DNA of 50,185 nucleotides from Paenibacillus sp. 32O-W (GTDB lineage: Bacteria; Bacillota; Bacilli; Paenibacillales; NBRC-103111): positions 1 to 50,185 of the forward strand of contig NZ_VEGP01000041.1 of NCBI RefSeq assembly GCF_007679495.1, written 5' to 3'. The translations under genes and the position numbers were made by a program. Each line of letters begins with the position of its first letter. Position 1 is the stretch's first letter. The notes beneath the pieces were generated by a model. It was given only the letters and a program-made list of their open reading frames with translations, was not told where the DNA came from and ran no database searches. Shown in pieces: positions 33,586-43,300 of the stretch.

Positions 33586-34722
33586 TCAAGGTGAAAGTTT
33601 ATACCTGCCAGAGTACACGATTTGTACGTTAACGTTGATCGTTCGTAAGGAATCTTTGTTTAGTACAGTCCCAGATGCAATCCGTTTCCACGCATACGGA
33701 TTCCTGCGAAAAAGAGATTCCCCTAGATTATAAATATCTATTCTCTTTTCAAACGCGGTTTGAAAGGTCTGCCTAATTTGATGCTCAATTTCTTTTTGAG
33801 CCAGTTGCGTGAGTTCTTGCTCCGTAACGTCTGCATGTAGCTCATTTACTCCGGCCTTCACCTTAACGGAAATATCGAAATATGCTTTGTCATATTTAAC
33901 CCTTGGTTTGACGTCATATTCGGGTTTTTCTGCGACGAGAACTGCAACAAGCTTGTTATCGGAAAACAAGTCAACGGGCAGTCGGATTGTGTGTTTATTC
34001 AGCCATGGCAATCCTTTTATTTCTTCGAGGCTCATGCGTGCGTAATATTTGTCCTTATCGTATATTTGTATGCCAGAATATCTAAGCAGCTCATGCGGTT
34101 TTTGATTTTCCTTCCATCGATCCTTTCGAATAGATAATTCTGGTATATAGCTTGTCTTCGCCTTTTCGTTTGAATCCATTACAAATTTTTGCAGGCGGAT
34201 CGGAGCGAGGATAGAACGCTGCCGATAATTCTGTTCGGGGTTATGTAGAATCGATGCTTTGGGCGATAATCTGAAAAATGGAGTCGCAATTAAGACCTCG
34301 TCAAGGGGATCGCGCGTACTGAACACCCAAGCTAAGTACCTTATCTCACGATATCGGTCGATCAGTTCCAACACTTCACCGACTTTTCGTTCCTTCAATA
34401 ACCTTTCGCTAAACAAGATTGCAGAGATTTGTCCCCAGTTTAACCTTTGTTGCGAAGTGCTGTATAAATCATTCGCTGCTTCTGTAAATGAGATACCTTT
34501 TCCTCTACCGATCCAGACCTGAGGCTGTTCCGCTTTCTGTTGTCCTTCCAGTTTTGCCACTGTCGAGAAATCGAGCAACTGCGCATAAATGATGTATTGA
34601 CCATCCGCATAGTCAATTCCAACAGCAGTTACATAATTCATGTTTTGCACTTCGTATCTGCTCCAACATCCGGTGAGAAAGAAGGGAAGCAGAAGAACTG
34701 CGGTAAATTTGTATGCGTTCAT
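33586..34722 (-). CDS. Spore germination lipoprotein, Ger(x)C family
   Basis: 378 residues with a lipoprotein signal peptide (MNAYKFTAVLLLPFFLTGC, lipobox LTGC). Then comes the GerAC pattern: YVTAVGIDYADGQYIIYAQL, GKGISFTEAANDLYSTSQQR, WGQISAILFSERLLKE and the C-terminal domain ending LFRRNPYAWKRI. It is anchored to the outer face of the spore inner membrane as the C subunit of a germinant receptor. The start overlaps the gerA stop (ATGA). It is the last gene of the B-A-C operon and looks intact. Confidence 0.93.
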   Translation of the reverse strand: MNAYKFTAVLLLPFFLTGCWSRYEVQNMNYVTAVGIDYADGQYIIYAQLLDFSTVAKLEGQQKAEQPQVWIGRGKGISFTEAANDLYSTSQQRLNWGQISAILFSERLLKERKVGEVLELIDRYREIRYLAWVFSTRDPLDEVLIATPFFRLSPKASILHNPEQNYRQRSILAPIRLQKFVMDSNEKAKTSYIPELSIRKDRWKENQKPHELLRYSGIQIYDKDKYYARMSLEEIKGLPWLNKHTIRLPVDLFSDNKLVAVLVAEKPEYDVKPRVKYDKAYFDISVKVKAGVNELHADVTEQELTQLAQKEIEHQIRQTFQTAFEKRIDIYNLGESLFRRNPYAWKRIASGTVLNKDSLRTINVNVQIVYSGRYKLSP

Positions 34723-36245
34723 TTCTGCTTATCCCCTTGGCTTGTAGAATCTTGAGTATTTAGCATGTCTGGCCGAGTTTTCCGCCATTTCCAAGGTAAT
34801 CGAAACAAGGCATTGGCGAAATCTTTATATGGAGGCGAAACCGGAGCCAGGTAAGGCAAACCGCATGAATGTAAAGAGGCTAAGTGAGTTATTACGATAA
34901 ACAACGCAAGTAAGAAACCATAGATCCCCAAAATCGATGACATAGCGAACAGAAAAAAGCGCAAAATGCTTATTGTCCCAGATAGTGACAAGCTGGATAA
35001 AGTTGAACCGAATACTTGCGTAATTGCACCTATGACGACGATGCCGGGGGACAAAAATCCTGCACGAATGGCTGCATCCCCTAAAATGAGCCCTCCTACT
35101 ACCGCAACTGTAGACCCAACCGCGGAGGGCAATCGAACACCGGCTTCCCGCAATATTTCCAAAAAGATGAGCGCGAGAAACATTTCCCCTGCCACGCCAA
35201 GAGGAATACCTAGCCGGTTGACGCCAAGTGTTGCAAGAAGGTAATAGGGTAGTTGATCTTGATGATACGCAAGAATTGCGACCCAAAAACCGGGTAGCAT
35301 AAGTGATACGGATAATCCAAGCAAACGAAGCGATTGTCCAAACGTAGCAGACAAAGCAGTAAAGTGGATGTCTTCTGGCGTTTTCAGGAGCAGGAACAAA
35401 TTGGCCGGAGCGATCAATGCAGCCGGTGTACCATCCACAATCAGCGCTACACGTCCATTCATCATGCAGTTAACGGTAAAGTCTGGTCTTCCCGTATAGC
35501 CCATCAAAGGAAACAAAGCTTTGGCCGGTTCCATTAGCTCTTCCAGTTGAGTGGCGCTGAATGCTCCGTCAATGTGAAGGCGATCCAATTTCGCCTTAAT
35601 ATCTTGGACAATTTTCGGATCAACAATGTCTTGCATATAGAGAATTGCAATGGTTGTTTTTGTCCGGACACCTACTGTTTTCGTTTCGTATACCATGCTT
35701 GTTGACTTGATTCGTTTCCGAATTAACGCAACATTGACACCGAGTTCCTCAACAAAACCGTCTCTCGGCCCGCGAATAGAGACTTCGATATTGGATTCTT
35801 CGGGCTGGCGTGCCGGTTTTTTCGATATGTCGAGGGAGAACAAAGAAGTTAGTGTCGGAATAAACAAAAGCAGTTTTCCCTCAAAAATGTCCGTTTCGGA
35901 TTTCTGCCCCCACTCCTCGAAGGAAATGCTCTCAAGCTGTAATTGACACGACTCCAGAACTTCCTTGTTCTTTTGAAAACCGTGATTTTCGTAAAACCGA
36001 GTCAAGTGAGGAAGCACCACATCCTGAATGAGTTGTTGGTTGTCACATAACCCATCGCAATACAGTAAAACGATCCTTGATTGATCGTCGCCCGTTTTTA
36101 ATTTGTAAACATGATCCTTTACATCACGACACATCTGGAAACGTTGAAGAAGTGTTTGTTCATTAAGCGGTTGTGTATCAGGCGCCCCTTGTTGTGTCGA
36201 CGATTTTATGTCCTTTGCCCATTTATTTCTGAAAAGCTTTATCAT
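34719..36245 (-). CDS. Germinant receptor A subunit, GerA family
   Basis: 508 residues. ATG 36245 is preferred because AAGGAG lies 9 bases upstream; a TTG two codons earlier is possible. The large N-terminal soluble domain contains IVLLYCDGLCDNQQLIQDVV. It is followed by four or five membrane helices with the family signature FLEILREAGVRLPSAVGSTV and GGLILGDAAIRAGFLSP. With the B and C subunits it senses germinants in the spore inner membrane. It overlaps gerB and gerC, so the three are co-translated. Confidence 0.95.
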   Translation of the reverse strand: MIKLFRNKWAKDIKSSTQQGAPDTQPLNEQTLLQRFQMCRDVKDHVYKLKTGDDQSRIVLLYCDGLCDNQQLIQDVVLPHLTRFYENHGFQKNKEVLESCQLQLESISFEEWGQKSETDIFEGKLLLFIPTLTSLFSLDISKKPARQPEESNIEVSIRGPRDGFVEELGVNVALIRKRIKSTSMVYETKTVGVRTKTTIAILYMQDIVDPKIVQDIKAKLDRLHIDGAFSATQLEELMEPAKALFPLMGYTGRPDFTVNCMMNGRVALIVDGTPAALIAPANLFLLLKTPEDIHFTALSATFGQSLRLLGLSVSLMLPGFWVAILAYHQDQLPYYLLATLGVNRLGIPLGVAGEMFLALIFLEILREAGVRLPSAVGSTVAVVGGLILGDAAIRAGFLSPGIVVIGAITQVFGSTLSSLSLSGTISILRFFLFAMSSILGIYGFLLALFIVITHLASLHSCGLPYLAPVSPPYKDFANALFRLPWKWRKTRPDMLNTQDSTSQGDKQK

Positions 36246-36247
36246 CT

Positions 36248-37321
36248 TCAATTGCTCCTTTTACTCCGTGTTGAGATTAAAATTCGCACGAAATATACGA
36301 ACATGACCCCAATGGTAAAGACACAAAACGAAGGAAAGTAATATCGGCTGAGCAGGTCTTGAAAAAGCATATCGCTGATTGGCAACAATGTAGCAACCAG
36401 CATGAATAAAGCGCCCAGAAACATAGGCAACCACTTATACTTTTGCAATTTCCACAATTCGCTTAAGAGTAACAGGGAAAGGGAAACTCGAATGTACATA
36501 CCGGATAACCACTGGTAAATCGAGAAAAAATCAACATGCTCCACATACTCGCCCAGTCGAACCATTCTCCATTGTTCGAAAGCGGGGTATCGTTGGTGTG
36601 CCGCTTCATCAGGGCCGTACATGGTAATCGAGCCCATCAAAGGGCCGATCGTTAGCCCGGATAATATGATGCAAATAAGCATTAAACTTTTGAAACCTGG
36701 TTTTTTCGTTAACTTGTGCTGAAACAAAATCAGCAACGACAACTCCAACAATCCCCCAGCTACGTAGGGAATGCCTTTCCAAAGCGGAGATATCCCATTT
36801 TCGAGTAGAGGAAAAAGCATGGTGTAGTCTTTAAACTGAAAGTTTGCAGTCATGACAAGGTCACCCAGAATAACAACAAAAGGCAACAATATCCCGCTTA
36901 AAATTGCAATGGTGCGAAGCCCTTGAAATGCCGCGAAGAAGCATCCGAAAAGCGTTGTTCCTGCGAGAACAAGCATTGGAGATTGAGGCATATAAGTTGC
37001 AATTGTCCATGTTATAGTGTCCTTAAAGGAAATGAGTCCCATAAGCCATACAAGTACACTGTATAGGACAATCAAGGTTGCCGAGAGAACCATTCCGAAT
37101 TGTTGCTTTAACCAATCCCTAACATGCATTCCGTTCATGTTTTTTAGGATATGGCTCAGAATGCCAATCCAAATTGGCGAAGCGATTAATACAAGAAGTA
37201 CTACAAGCCAGGCATCTCGCCCTGATGAACCGAGCAGTAACGGTATGATGATGACGTGGTTCAGCAAACCGACAGAAAGTATTATGATCATGTATGACTG
37301 TAAAACTGAAATTTTCGGCAT
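36248..37321 (-). CDS. Germinant receptor B subunit (GerAB/APC-type permease)
   Basis: 357 residues from ATG 37321, chosen because GGTGAG stands just before it and the family begins near MPKISVLQSYMIIILSVGLL. Ten membrane helices are expected and can be followed, for example WLVVLLVLIASPIWIGILSH and FVVILGDLVMTANFQF. It is the likely ligand-binding subunit (amino-acid permease fold). The order B-A-C, as in gerX-type operons, differs from the more common A-B-C. A possible forespore promoter lies upstream. Confidence 0.93.
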   Translation of the reverse strand: MPKISVLQSYMIIILSVGLLNHVIIIPLLLGSSGRDAWLVVLLVLIASPIWIGILSHILKNMNGMHVRDWLKQQFGMVLSATLIVLYSVLVWLMGLISFKDTITWTIATYMPQSPMLVLAGTTLFGCFFAAFQGLRTIAILSGILLPFVVILGDLVMTANFQFKDYTMLFPLLENGISPLWKGIPYVAGGLLELSLLILFQHKLTKKPGFKSLMLICIILSGLTIGPLMGSITMYGPDEAAHQRYPAFEQWRMVRLGEYVEHVDFFSIYQWLSGMYIRVSLSLLLLSELWKLQKYKWLPMFLGALFMLVATLLPISDMLFQDLLSRYYFPSFCVFTIGVMFVYFVRILISTRSKRSN

Positions 37322-37489
37322 CAAACTCACCTTACCCTGTGAAGCACTAAATGGAAGCAGTACCATTACTTTTCCCATCTTCTTCATTTTCATCCCAAAT
37401 TACTCATTTCAGAATTTCCTTTCGATAAAGTTCCAGCTTTGATTCGGGAATTAGAACTTCGCATCATTTATTCCCATATTTGTCTCATT

Positions 37490-37519
37490 AAGTATGCTTC
37501 GGTATATCGATTTTGACCA
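37490..37519 (-). promoter_or_regulatory. Possible sigma-G/F promoter of the ger operon
   Basis: On the minus strand CATACTT (37496-37490) matches six of seven bases of the sigma-G/F -10 CATACTA; TGGTCA lies 17 bases upstream, a weak match to the -35. The position, about 170 bases before gerB, is plausible for forespore expression. Confidence 0.45.
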
Positions 37520-37617
37520 TTTTAGGTAACTTTTCTCGGAGGGGATCATTTGAAGCGAAATTGGGAGCTTAGATTTACGGAAAAAAATTCAAGACTGTTG
37601 CGTATGTCAAGGCCGGA

Positions 37618-37733
37618 TTTAAATTGACCCACTAACGCCAACTTAAAAATGACCCACTCGCTGACCGTCTGCGCTTGGGGGAAGTGGCAGCTTCCCTTTC
37701 ATCCGGTAGCTGTTGCTCCCATTTAATTACATC
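37618..37733. other. IS-like terminal sequence with repeated TGACCCACT
   Basis: Two related direct repeats, TTTAAATTGACCCACT (37618-37633) and CTTAAAAATGACCCACT (about 37642-37658), resemble the multiple terminal repeats of IS21-like elements. No transposase is left. The minus strand beyond reads KWEQQLPDEREAATSPKRRR without a recognisable family. Assignment to IS21 is a guess. Confidence 0.3.
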
Positions 37734-37766
37734 TACTTTGCGGATGGTGTCAGCTTCGCTGGTACT
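37734..37766 (-). repeat. 33-bp inverted repeat flanking ger operon, right
   Basis: Inverted counterpart of 33538-33570 with one mismatch, next to the IS-like repeats and 29 bases from the parB stop. Together the copies enclose the ger operon as a 4.2-kb unit. Confidence 0.75.
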
Positions 37767-37794
37767 ACTACCCCAAATACCAGCCGGGAAAAAG

Positions 37795-38694
37795 TCAGCG
37801 GCTGTTCTCGTGGCCCCGTTCCCTCCTTTTCTTCCATTCCTCCAGCAGCTTCAATATGGTCTGTTCCATCTGCTGGGCCGTATAGCCCTTCGGAAAATAG
37901 TCCTTGATGCTTTCCTTTTGCAGCTTGATTTGTTCCCGTTGACTCGGTTTTTCCTCGATCATGATTTTGAAAATCGCGTCCATGTCGAGCAGGCCGTTCG
38001 CGCTCAGTTTTTTCATGCGCTGGGCTTGGGAAAGGGAAGGGGTGCGTCCCTCGCTACCCATCGTTTCCAGCAAGGCTTCCTGTTCTTTTTCGGACAGATA
38101 GGACAGCTCCACGGCAGGACTGAACGCCCCCTTGCCGCTGTCCACCATTTCCAGAAGCGGCGGAATCAATTCAGTCAGCCGGATATAGCGCTGCACCTGC
38201 GTCGCACTCGTTCCTACATCAACGGCAACGCGCTCCCGCGACTTCTGTCCGAGTTGGTCAGGAGTTCCGCTATCGGCCAAATCGTTGCGCTGCCCTTGCC
38301 GTTTGATGGCATCCAGCTTCATCTTGTAGGCCCATGCTTTTTCGGACGGCAACACATGCTCGCGGTGCAGATTGCTGTCCACCAGGGCGATAATCGCGGC
38401 GTTTCGGTCCATTTCACGAAAGAAGGCGGGGACCGCAGCGATTCCCGCTTTTTCACAAGCCGCCTTTCGTCGGTGTCCGGATATGATTTCATAACCTCCT
38501 CCATCCCGCGGTCGCACGACAAGCGGCGAGATCACGCCATGCTTCCGAAAGCTTTCCGCGATGGCCTGCAACTCGTCGTTATCCGCAACATGATAGGGGT
38601 TGTCGGTCCTGATCGTTACATCCGGTTGGATGTAACGATCGCGTCGCCCTGAAGGCACCTGCCGGGAAAAAGGGGAGGGGTATCGAAACGACAA
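37795..38694 (-). CDS. parB: ParB-like partition/regulatory protein, altered N-terminus
   Basis: A 299-codon frame with the full ParB core: FRKHGVISPLVVRPRDGGGY, ISGHRRKAACEKAG (the CTP/arginine box), HREHVLPSEKAWAYKMKLDA, the HTH VAVDVGTSATQVQRYIRLTE and the ICE-ParB C-terminus AVELSYLSEKEQEALLETMG. The first 25 or so codons are not family-like. They correspond to the non-coding spacer found near 25081-25130, and the first in-frame start codon, a TTG, lies in the T tract of a terminator hairpin with no ribosome-binding site. The natural 5' end therefore seems replaced and expression is doubtful. Confidence 0.8.
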   Translation of the reverse strand: MSFRYPSPFSRQVPSGRRDRYIQPDVTIRTDNPYHVADNDELQAIAESFRKHGVISPLVVRPRDGGGYEIISGHRRKAACEKAGIAAVPAFFREMDRNAAIIALVDSNLHREHVLPSEKAWAYKMKLDAIKRQGQRNDLADSGTPDQLGQKSRERVAVDVGTSATQVQRYIRLTELIPPLLEMVDSGKGAFSPAVELSYLSEKEQEALLETMGSEGRTPSLSQAQRMKKLSANGLLDMDAIFKIMIEEKPSQREQIKLQKESIKDYFPKGYTAQQMEQTILKLLEEWKKRRERGHENSR

Positions 38695-38695
38695 A

Positions 38696-38719
38696 AAGAC
38701 GCTGATCGCTCAGCGTCTT
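38696..38719 (-). terminator. Terminator hairpin before parB
   Basis: AAGACGCTGA and TCAGCGTCTT form a perfect 10-bp stem with a 4-base loop, followed on the minus strand by TTTTTG. It ends the transcript of the small gene at 38750-38896 and overlaps the apparent start of parB. Confidence 0.85.
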
Positions 38720-38749
38720 CGTGCGAAACATAATGGTATTTGGCTTCCA

Positions 38750-38896
38750 TCAACGTTCCTTGCCTATTACCCGGCGTACACGATCCATCACCGTTTGATG
38801 ACCTAAACGTGTCGGATCGTTTCGCGCTTCTTCCTCTGCCTCCAAAAGTGCTTTCTCAATTTCCTCGGCCTGCTCATTTTTTCCCTGTTCGCTCAT
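38750..38896 (-). CDS. Small antitoxin-like protein (48 residues)
   Basis: ATG 38896 has GAGGAGGT 5 bases upstream. The protein MSEQGKNEQAEEIEKALLEA and then EEEARNDPTRLGHQTVMDRV ends RRVIGKER. The Asp/Glu-rich helix and the 'H-x-x-V-M-x-R-V/I-R' end resemble the C-terminal part of small RelB/StbD-like antitoxins. It occupies the place of the Phd-RelE pair of the other module (between Toprim gene and terminator), but no toxin accompanies it. Family assignment is tentative. Confidence 0.55.
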   Translation of the reverse strand: MSEQGKNEQAEEIEKALLEAEEEARNDPTRLGHQTVMDRVRRVIGKER

Positions 38897-38979
38897 GCCT
38901 TACCTCCTCGGAATTAGAATTTTGAAGCCACCTCTATTTTCGCCCGACACTGCTCTGATTACCATTATACCGAGCGGTG

Positions 38980-39927
38980 CTATCGAGTTGGCTCCTCGCG
39001 CTGTTTACGATAAATCATCAGGTCGTCGTTAACGTCTTTCCTGATTGGCGGTTCATCGGAAATCTCGTAGGTTTGGCTGAGTAATTGCTGAATCATTGCT
39101 GCCGCAGAACGGCCCGGTTCGTCGTTGTCCAAGTGAAGCACCATGTGCTCCACTTCAGGATAGCTTTGCAAATAGTTGGTAAGTGCAGCCGGGGCAATGT
39201 CCTCATCCTTGTTTTCTTTTGGGCTGTATATGCCGGCCAACGACAGTTGATGCGATTGTCGCCAGACTTTCCCGGAGATTTCCGAAAGGGTACAGTACGA
39301 TAACAGGTCAATCGCGCTTTCAAACAAGTGCAACTCTGTGCCGTTATCATCGGCCGGTATAGCGAACGAATACCGTTTATCGCTGCCTGGCGCTTCGCCC
39401 ATATATCGGGTTTTGGTTGTCCCGCGAATCGCCGCATAGCGCGGAGTGCCTTGCAAATCAAACCCAACAAAAATCGCGTTGTGGTACATTCGGCTTTCGT
39501 ACAGTCGTCCCGTTTTGAGACAAAAATCAATTACGTCGCGGGAAATGCCGCGTTTGGAGGGATAAGCGATGACGCGATTCGAATTCTCATACGGTTCGGG
39601 AAGCTCCAGTCGCGCATTTGAACCATCCTGCTGGATGGCAGGAGTAGCTGGATCCATGTGAACGGGTGGATTACCGTCAATTTGCAGCACCGCATCGGGA
39701 AACGACATGCCTCTTACTTTAATGAGGTAGTCCAGCGCAGAACGACCGCCGATCCCACTAGACCACCAGAACCATTTACCGTTGGAGATTTTAAGGCTGT
39801 CGTGGGAGCGGGTCGAATAGGCGTTGCGCGAGCATCGCACCAGTTCGTATGGCTCGAAACATTGCAAATAGGTGAGCAGGTCCAATTGCTTTGCACGTTC
39901 GATTTGTTCCTTGCTTACATAGCTCAT
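38980..39927 (-). CDS. DUF3991/Toprim domain protein (copy 2)
   Basis: 315 residues from ATG 39927 (AGAGGA upstream; a start 12 codons earlier lacks one). DUF3991 region with SLKISNGKWFWWSSGIGGRS, then the Toprim core LFESAIDLLSY and MVLHLDNDEPGRSAAAMIQQ. Same length as, and closely similar to, the copy at 25888-26835. Proposed role in priming or processing the transferred strand. It follows the small ICE gene and precedes the antitoxin-like gene, on the same strand as the giant helicase. Confidence 0.88.
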   Translation of the reverse strand: MSYVSKEQIERAKQLDLLTYLQCFEPYELVRCSRNAYSTRSHDSLKISNGKWFWWSSGIGGRSALDYLIKVRGMSFPDAVLQIDGNPPVHMDPATPAIQQDGSNARLELPEPYENSNRVIAYPSKRGISRDVIDFCLKTGRLYESRMYHNAIFVGFDLQGTPRYAAIRGTTKTRYMGEAPGSDKRYSFAIPADDNGTELHLFESAIDLLSYCTLSEISGKVWRQSHQLSLAGIYSPKENKDEDIAPAALTNYLQSYPEVEHMVLHLDNDEPGRSAAAMIQQLLSQTYEISDEPPIRKDVNDDLMIYRKQREEPTR

Positions 39928-40028
39928 TGCCGTAGTTCCTCTCGAAAAAAGTAAATTAGCCACAACGGGATTTAAAAATCGTGTCTCTTAATTGTAAGGC
40001 TGATTTTCTTTCATCCTGCTTCATTTGT

Positions 40029-40316
40029 TCATCGTGCCTTACCCTTCTTTTTGGGATACAGATAAGCTCTTCTTTCCCTCAACTCTGTAGCGCCTTTCTT
40101 TTTCATGAATGCGTCTAACTCGCTTTCATAGACTTGACTGGTCACCCCGTTCGAATCACGGATGTAATAATAAGTGTCTCCAAATCCGTTCTTCCCTTTG
40201 GATATCAATTCCAATTCCGGCACGGTTTCTCCCTCCTCGGTCGGATCGGTTCCGTAACAAATAGGCGGTAGAATCGGGCAAAAGCATCCGCCGCCGCTTG
40301 GGATGGCATACAACAT
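40029..40316 (-). CDS. Small conserved ICE protein (copy 2)
   Basis: 95 residues from ATG 40316 with GGAGGA 6 bases upstream. It starts MLYAIPSGGGCFCPILPPIC and contains LISKGKNGFGDTYYYIRDSN and VYESELDAFMKKKGATELRE with a basic end (YLYPKKKGKAR). Paralogue of 26954-27244. It lies 80 bases after the giant helicase and about 100 before the Toprim gene, so it is probably part of their transcript. Function unknown. Confidence 0.75.
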   Translation of the reverse strand: MLYAIPSGGGCFCPILPPICYGTDPTEEGETVPELELISKGKNGFGDTYYYIRDSNGVTSQVYESELDAFMKKKGATELRERRAYLYPKKKGKAR

Positions 40317-40396
40317 GTGCGTTCCTCCAGAAATGCGAAAAGGACCCCAAAAGCCGGAGTCCATTTCGTCATGTGATTTATACCTTTCCATTGCTG

Positions 40397-43300
40397 TTAT
40401 CGCTCTCGATCCGCAACCCGCCGTTCGGGTGCTTCCGGTTCCTCATCCGACACGCTGTCCACGGCTTCGTTTTCCCGTTTGTCCATGTTCAGCAGCACAT
40501 TTAACTCCGCGAGCCGCGCGGACTTCGTTTGCAGTTCCTGTTCTTGCTTGAACGGTGCCTCGATCTGTTCCTTCGCCGTTACCATCTGTTGCTTGTGTGT
40601 TGCGAGCTGGTCACGGCAATAGGCGAGCTTATTCGGCAAATCCGACAATGTATTGATTATTCGCGTGATATTGCCGCCTGCATCCGGTCCTAACGTAATC
40701 GTATGGCCCAATGCGCCGCGCAGCGTCACCTTGTATTCCTTTGCAAAGCTATCAAACGATAGCCATAAGGAAAAGCCCATGTAACTGCCTGCTTCCTGCG
40801 GATCGGGAGAGGTCATGCCTTTGCAGGCTTCCAGCAGGGCAACGCCCGCAGTAGCACGTTCCGAGTACGTGTAATCTTTGATGGTCATACCGGGAAAACG
40901 GGAATCGTCGCTGCTATCCTTTTCCGACGCTTGGGCGCGCATGAACAAGGCCACGTCCTGCTCATACCCGACAATGCGTTCCTCCGTAGACTTGATTTGC
41001 TGCGGCAGCATTTTGAGCAGCCGATCCTCCAGCGCATAACGCTGACTTAAATGATTCGCTTTGAGCAGCTTGAGCTTCGATACCTGGATGTCGAGATCCA
41101 TTTTTTCCTTGATGTACGGATTTCCAGTCGCAAGCGCTTTAACTTCGGCATAGGACAAAGCCGTCTCATCAATGTCCTCGGCAGACCGAACCGGCGACTT
41201 GCTGGTCATGATCTGCGAGATAAACCGCTGCTTGTTTTCCAGCGTTTGATAAAGGTAAGCGTCGAACGTGTTCTCGGTCACATAGCGAAAAATATGCACC
41301 TCGCTGTTCTGGTTCCCCTGCCGGATAATGCGCCCGCTGCGCTGCTCCAAATCGCGCGGACGCCAAGGGCAATCAAGGTCGTGAAGGGCAATCAGCTTCG
41401 TTTGCACGTTCGTACCCGCCCCCATCTTGAATGTCGATCCGAGCAGGACCCGAACCTGCCCACTGCGTACTTTGGCGAATAGTTCTTTCTTCTTAACTTC
41501 CGTATTAGCGTCATGAATATAGGCAATTTCTTCAGGCGGTATGCCCTTATCCATCAGTTTACGCCGCAGCTCGTCGTACACGCTGAAAGTGCCATCCTGT
41601 TTCGGAATAGATAGATCGCAGAACACCAGTTGCGTGAGCCGCTCTTTCAGACTGTCCGTCCAATGCTGGTAGACGTTGTCCGCGCAAGCGCTGACCTTGC
41701 TTCCTTCGTCGTCGGGGAGCATCGGATTGGCCAGCCGCTGATCGAGCGCCAATTTGCGTCCGTCATTGGTGATCGTCAACATATTGTCCTCGTGCGGCTC
41801 CACTTGCTTCGCTCGCACCCGTTCGGCGCGGCGGGCGAGATCGGTGACCATGTCGCGTTGGAACTCGCTTGGCGGCACAGCAACATTGTGGAAGTGGGCT
41901 TTTGGAACCGGAAGCTGGAGCATGTCCGCCGTCTGAATATCTGCCACTTCCTTAAAGACGTTCATCAGCTCCGGCAAATTGTAAAAACGAGCAAACCGGG
42001 TTTTCGCCCGATAGCCCGTTCCCTCCGGTGCAAGCTCGATCGCCGTGACGGTTTCGCCAAATGTCGAAGCCCATGCATCAAAATGCTGCAAGCCTTGCCG
42101 TTTGAGCCGCTCGTATTGCAAGTAACGCTGCATCGTGTACATCTCAGTGATGGAATTGGAGATCGGCGTACCCGTCGCAAAGATAATGCCCCGGCCCCCG
42201 GTGAGTTCGTCCAAATAGCGGCATTTGGCAAACATGTCCGACGACTTTTGTGCTTCGGTTTGCGATAGCCCGGCCACATTGCGCATTTTCGTGTAAAGAA
42301 ACAGGTTTTTGTACGAATCAGCTTCGTCTACGAATAGCCGGTCTACGCCCAGTTCCTCGAAGGTGACGACATCATCCTTCCGGCTCGTATCGTTCAACTT
42401 TTCCAGCTTGGTTTGCAGCGTCTTTTTCGTTTTTTCAAGCTGCTTGATCGCATACCGTTCGCCTCTGGCATCTTTGAGTTCCCGGATGCCGTTTGTAATT
42501 TCCGAAATCTGCTCGTACAGTTGCTGTCGCTGACGTTCCGTCGAAATCGGTATTTTTTCAAACTGCGAATGGCCGATGACGATCGCGTCGTAGTCGCCGG
42601 TGGCAATTCGCGCGCAAAACGTTTTGCGGTTTTTCGTTTCAAAATCTTTTTTGGTCGCCACCAGAATATTCGCCGACGGATAAAGCTGCAAAAACTCCGC
42701 CGCCCACTGTTCGGTCAGATGGTTCGGAACGACCAGCATGCTCTTGTTGCACAGCCCCAAATGCTTGCTCTCCATCGCTGCGGCGGTCATAGCAAACGTT
42801 TTTCCAGCCCCGACGCAATGAGCGAAAAGGGAATTACCGCCATACAGCGCGCGGGCGACCGCATTAACCTGATGCTGGCGCAGCCGAATTTCCGGGTTCA
42901 TCCCGGTGAAACGAATATGACTGCCATCGTATTCGCGGGGACGAATGGCGTTGAACCGATCATTATACAGCCTTGTCAGCCGTTCGCGCCGCTGCGGATC
43001 TCGCCATATCCAGTCGCGGAACGCTTCTTTCATCATCTCCTGCTTTTGCTGGGCGATGGCCGTTTCCTGCTTGTTCAGCACGCGCTTTTCTACGCCATCC
43101 TCATAAACCGTGTCAAATATGCGCACGTCCCGCAAATTCAGCGTATCTTCGAGAATTTTGTACGCATTGACGCGGTTTGTGCCGTACGTGACGTTCGCCT
43201 TGATATTGTTGCTGCGGTCATCGCTTTTGCCTTTAACATTCCAAGCAGCCGTATATTCGGAATACATTACGTTGATGTAGGTCTGGTACATCGGCGGCGT

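Noticed and set aside
37675-38652. Plus-strand frame of 325 codons
   Set aside because: It lies opposite parB, which has clear conserved motifs; the plus frame has none.
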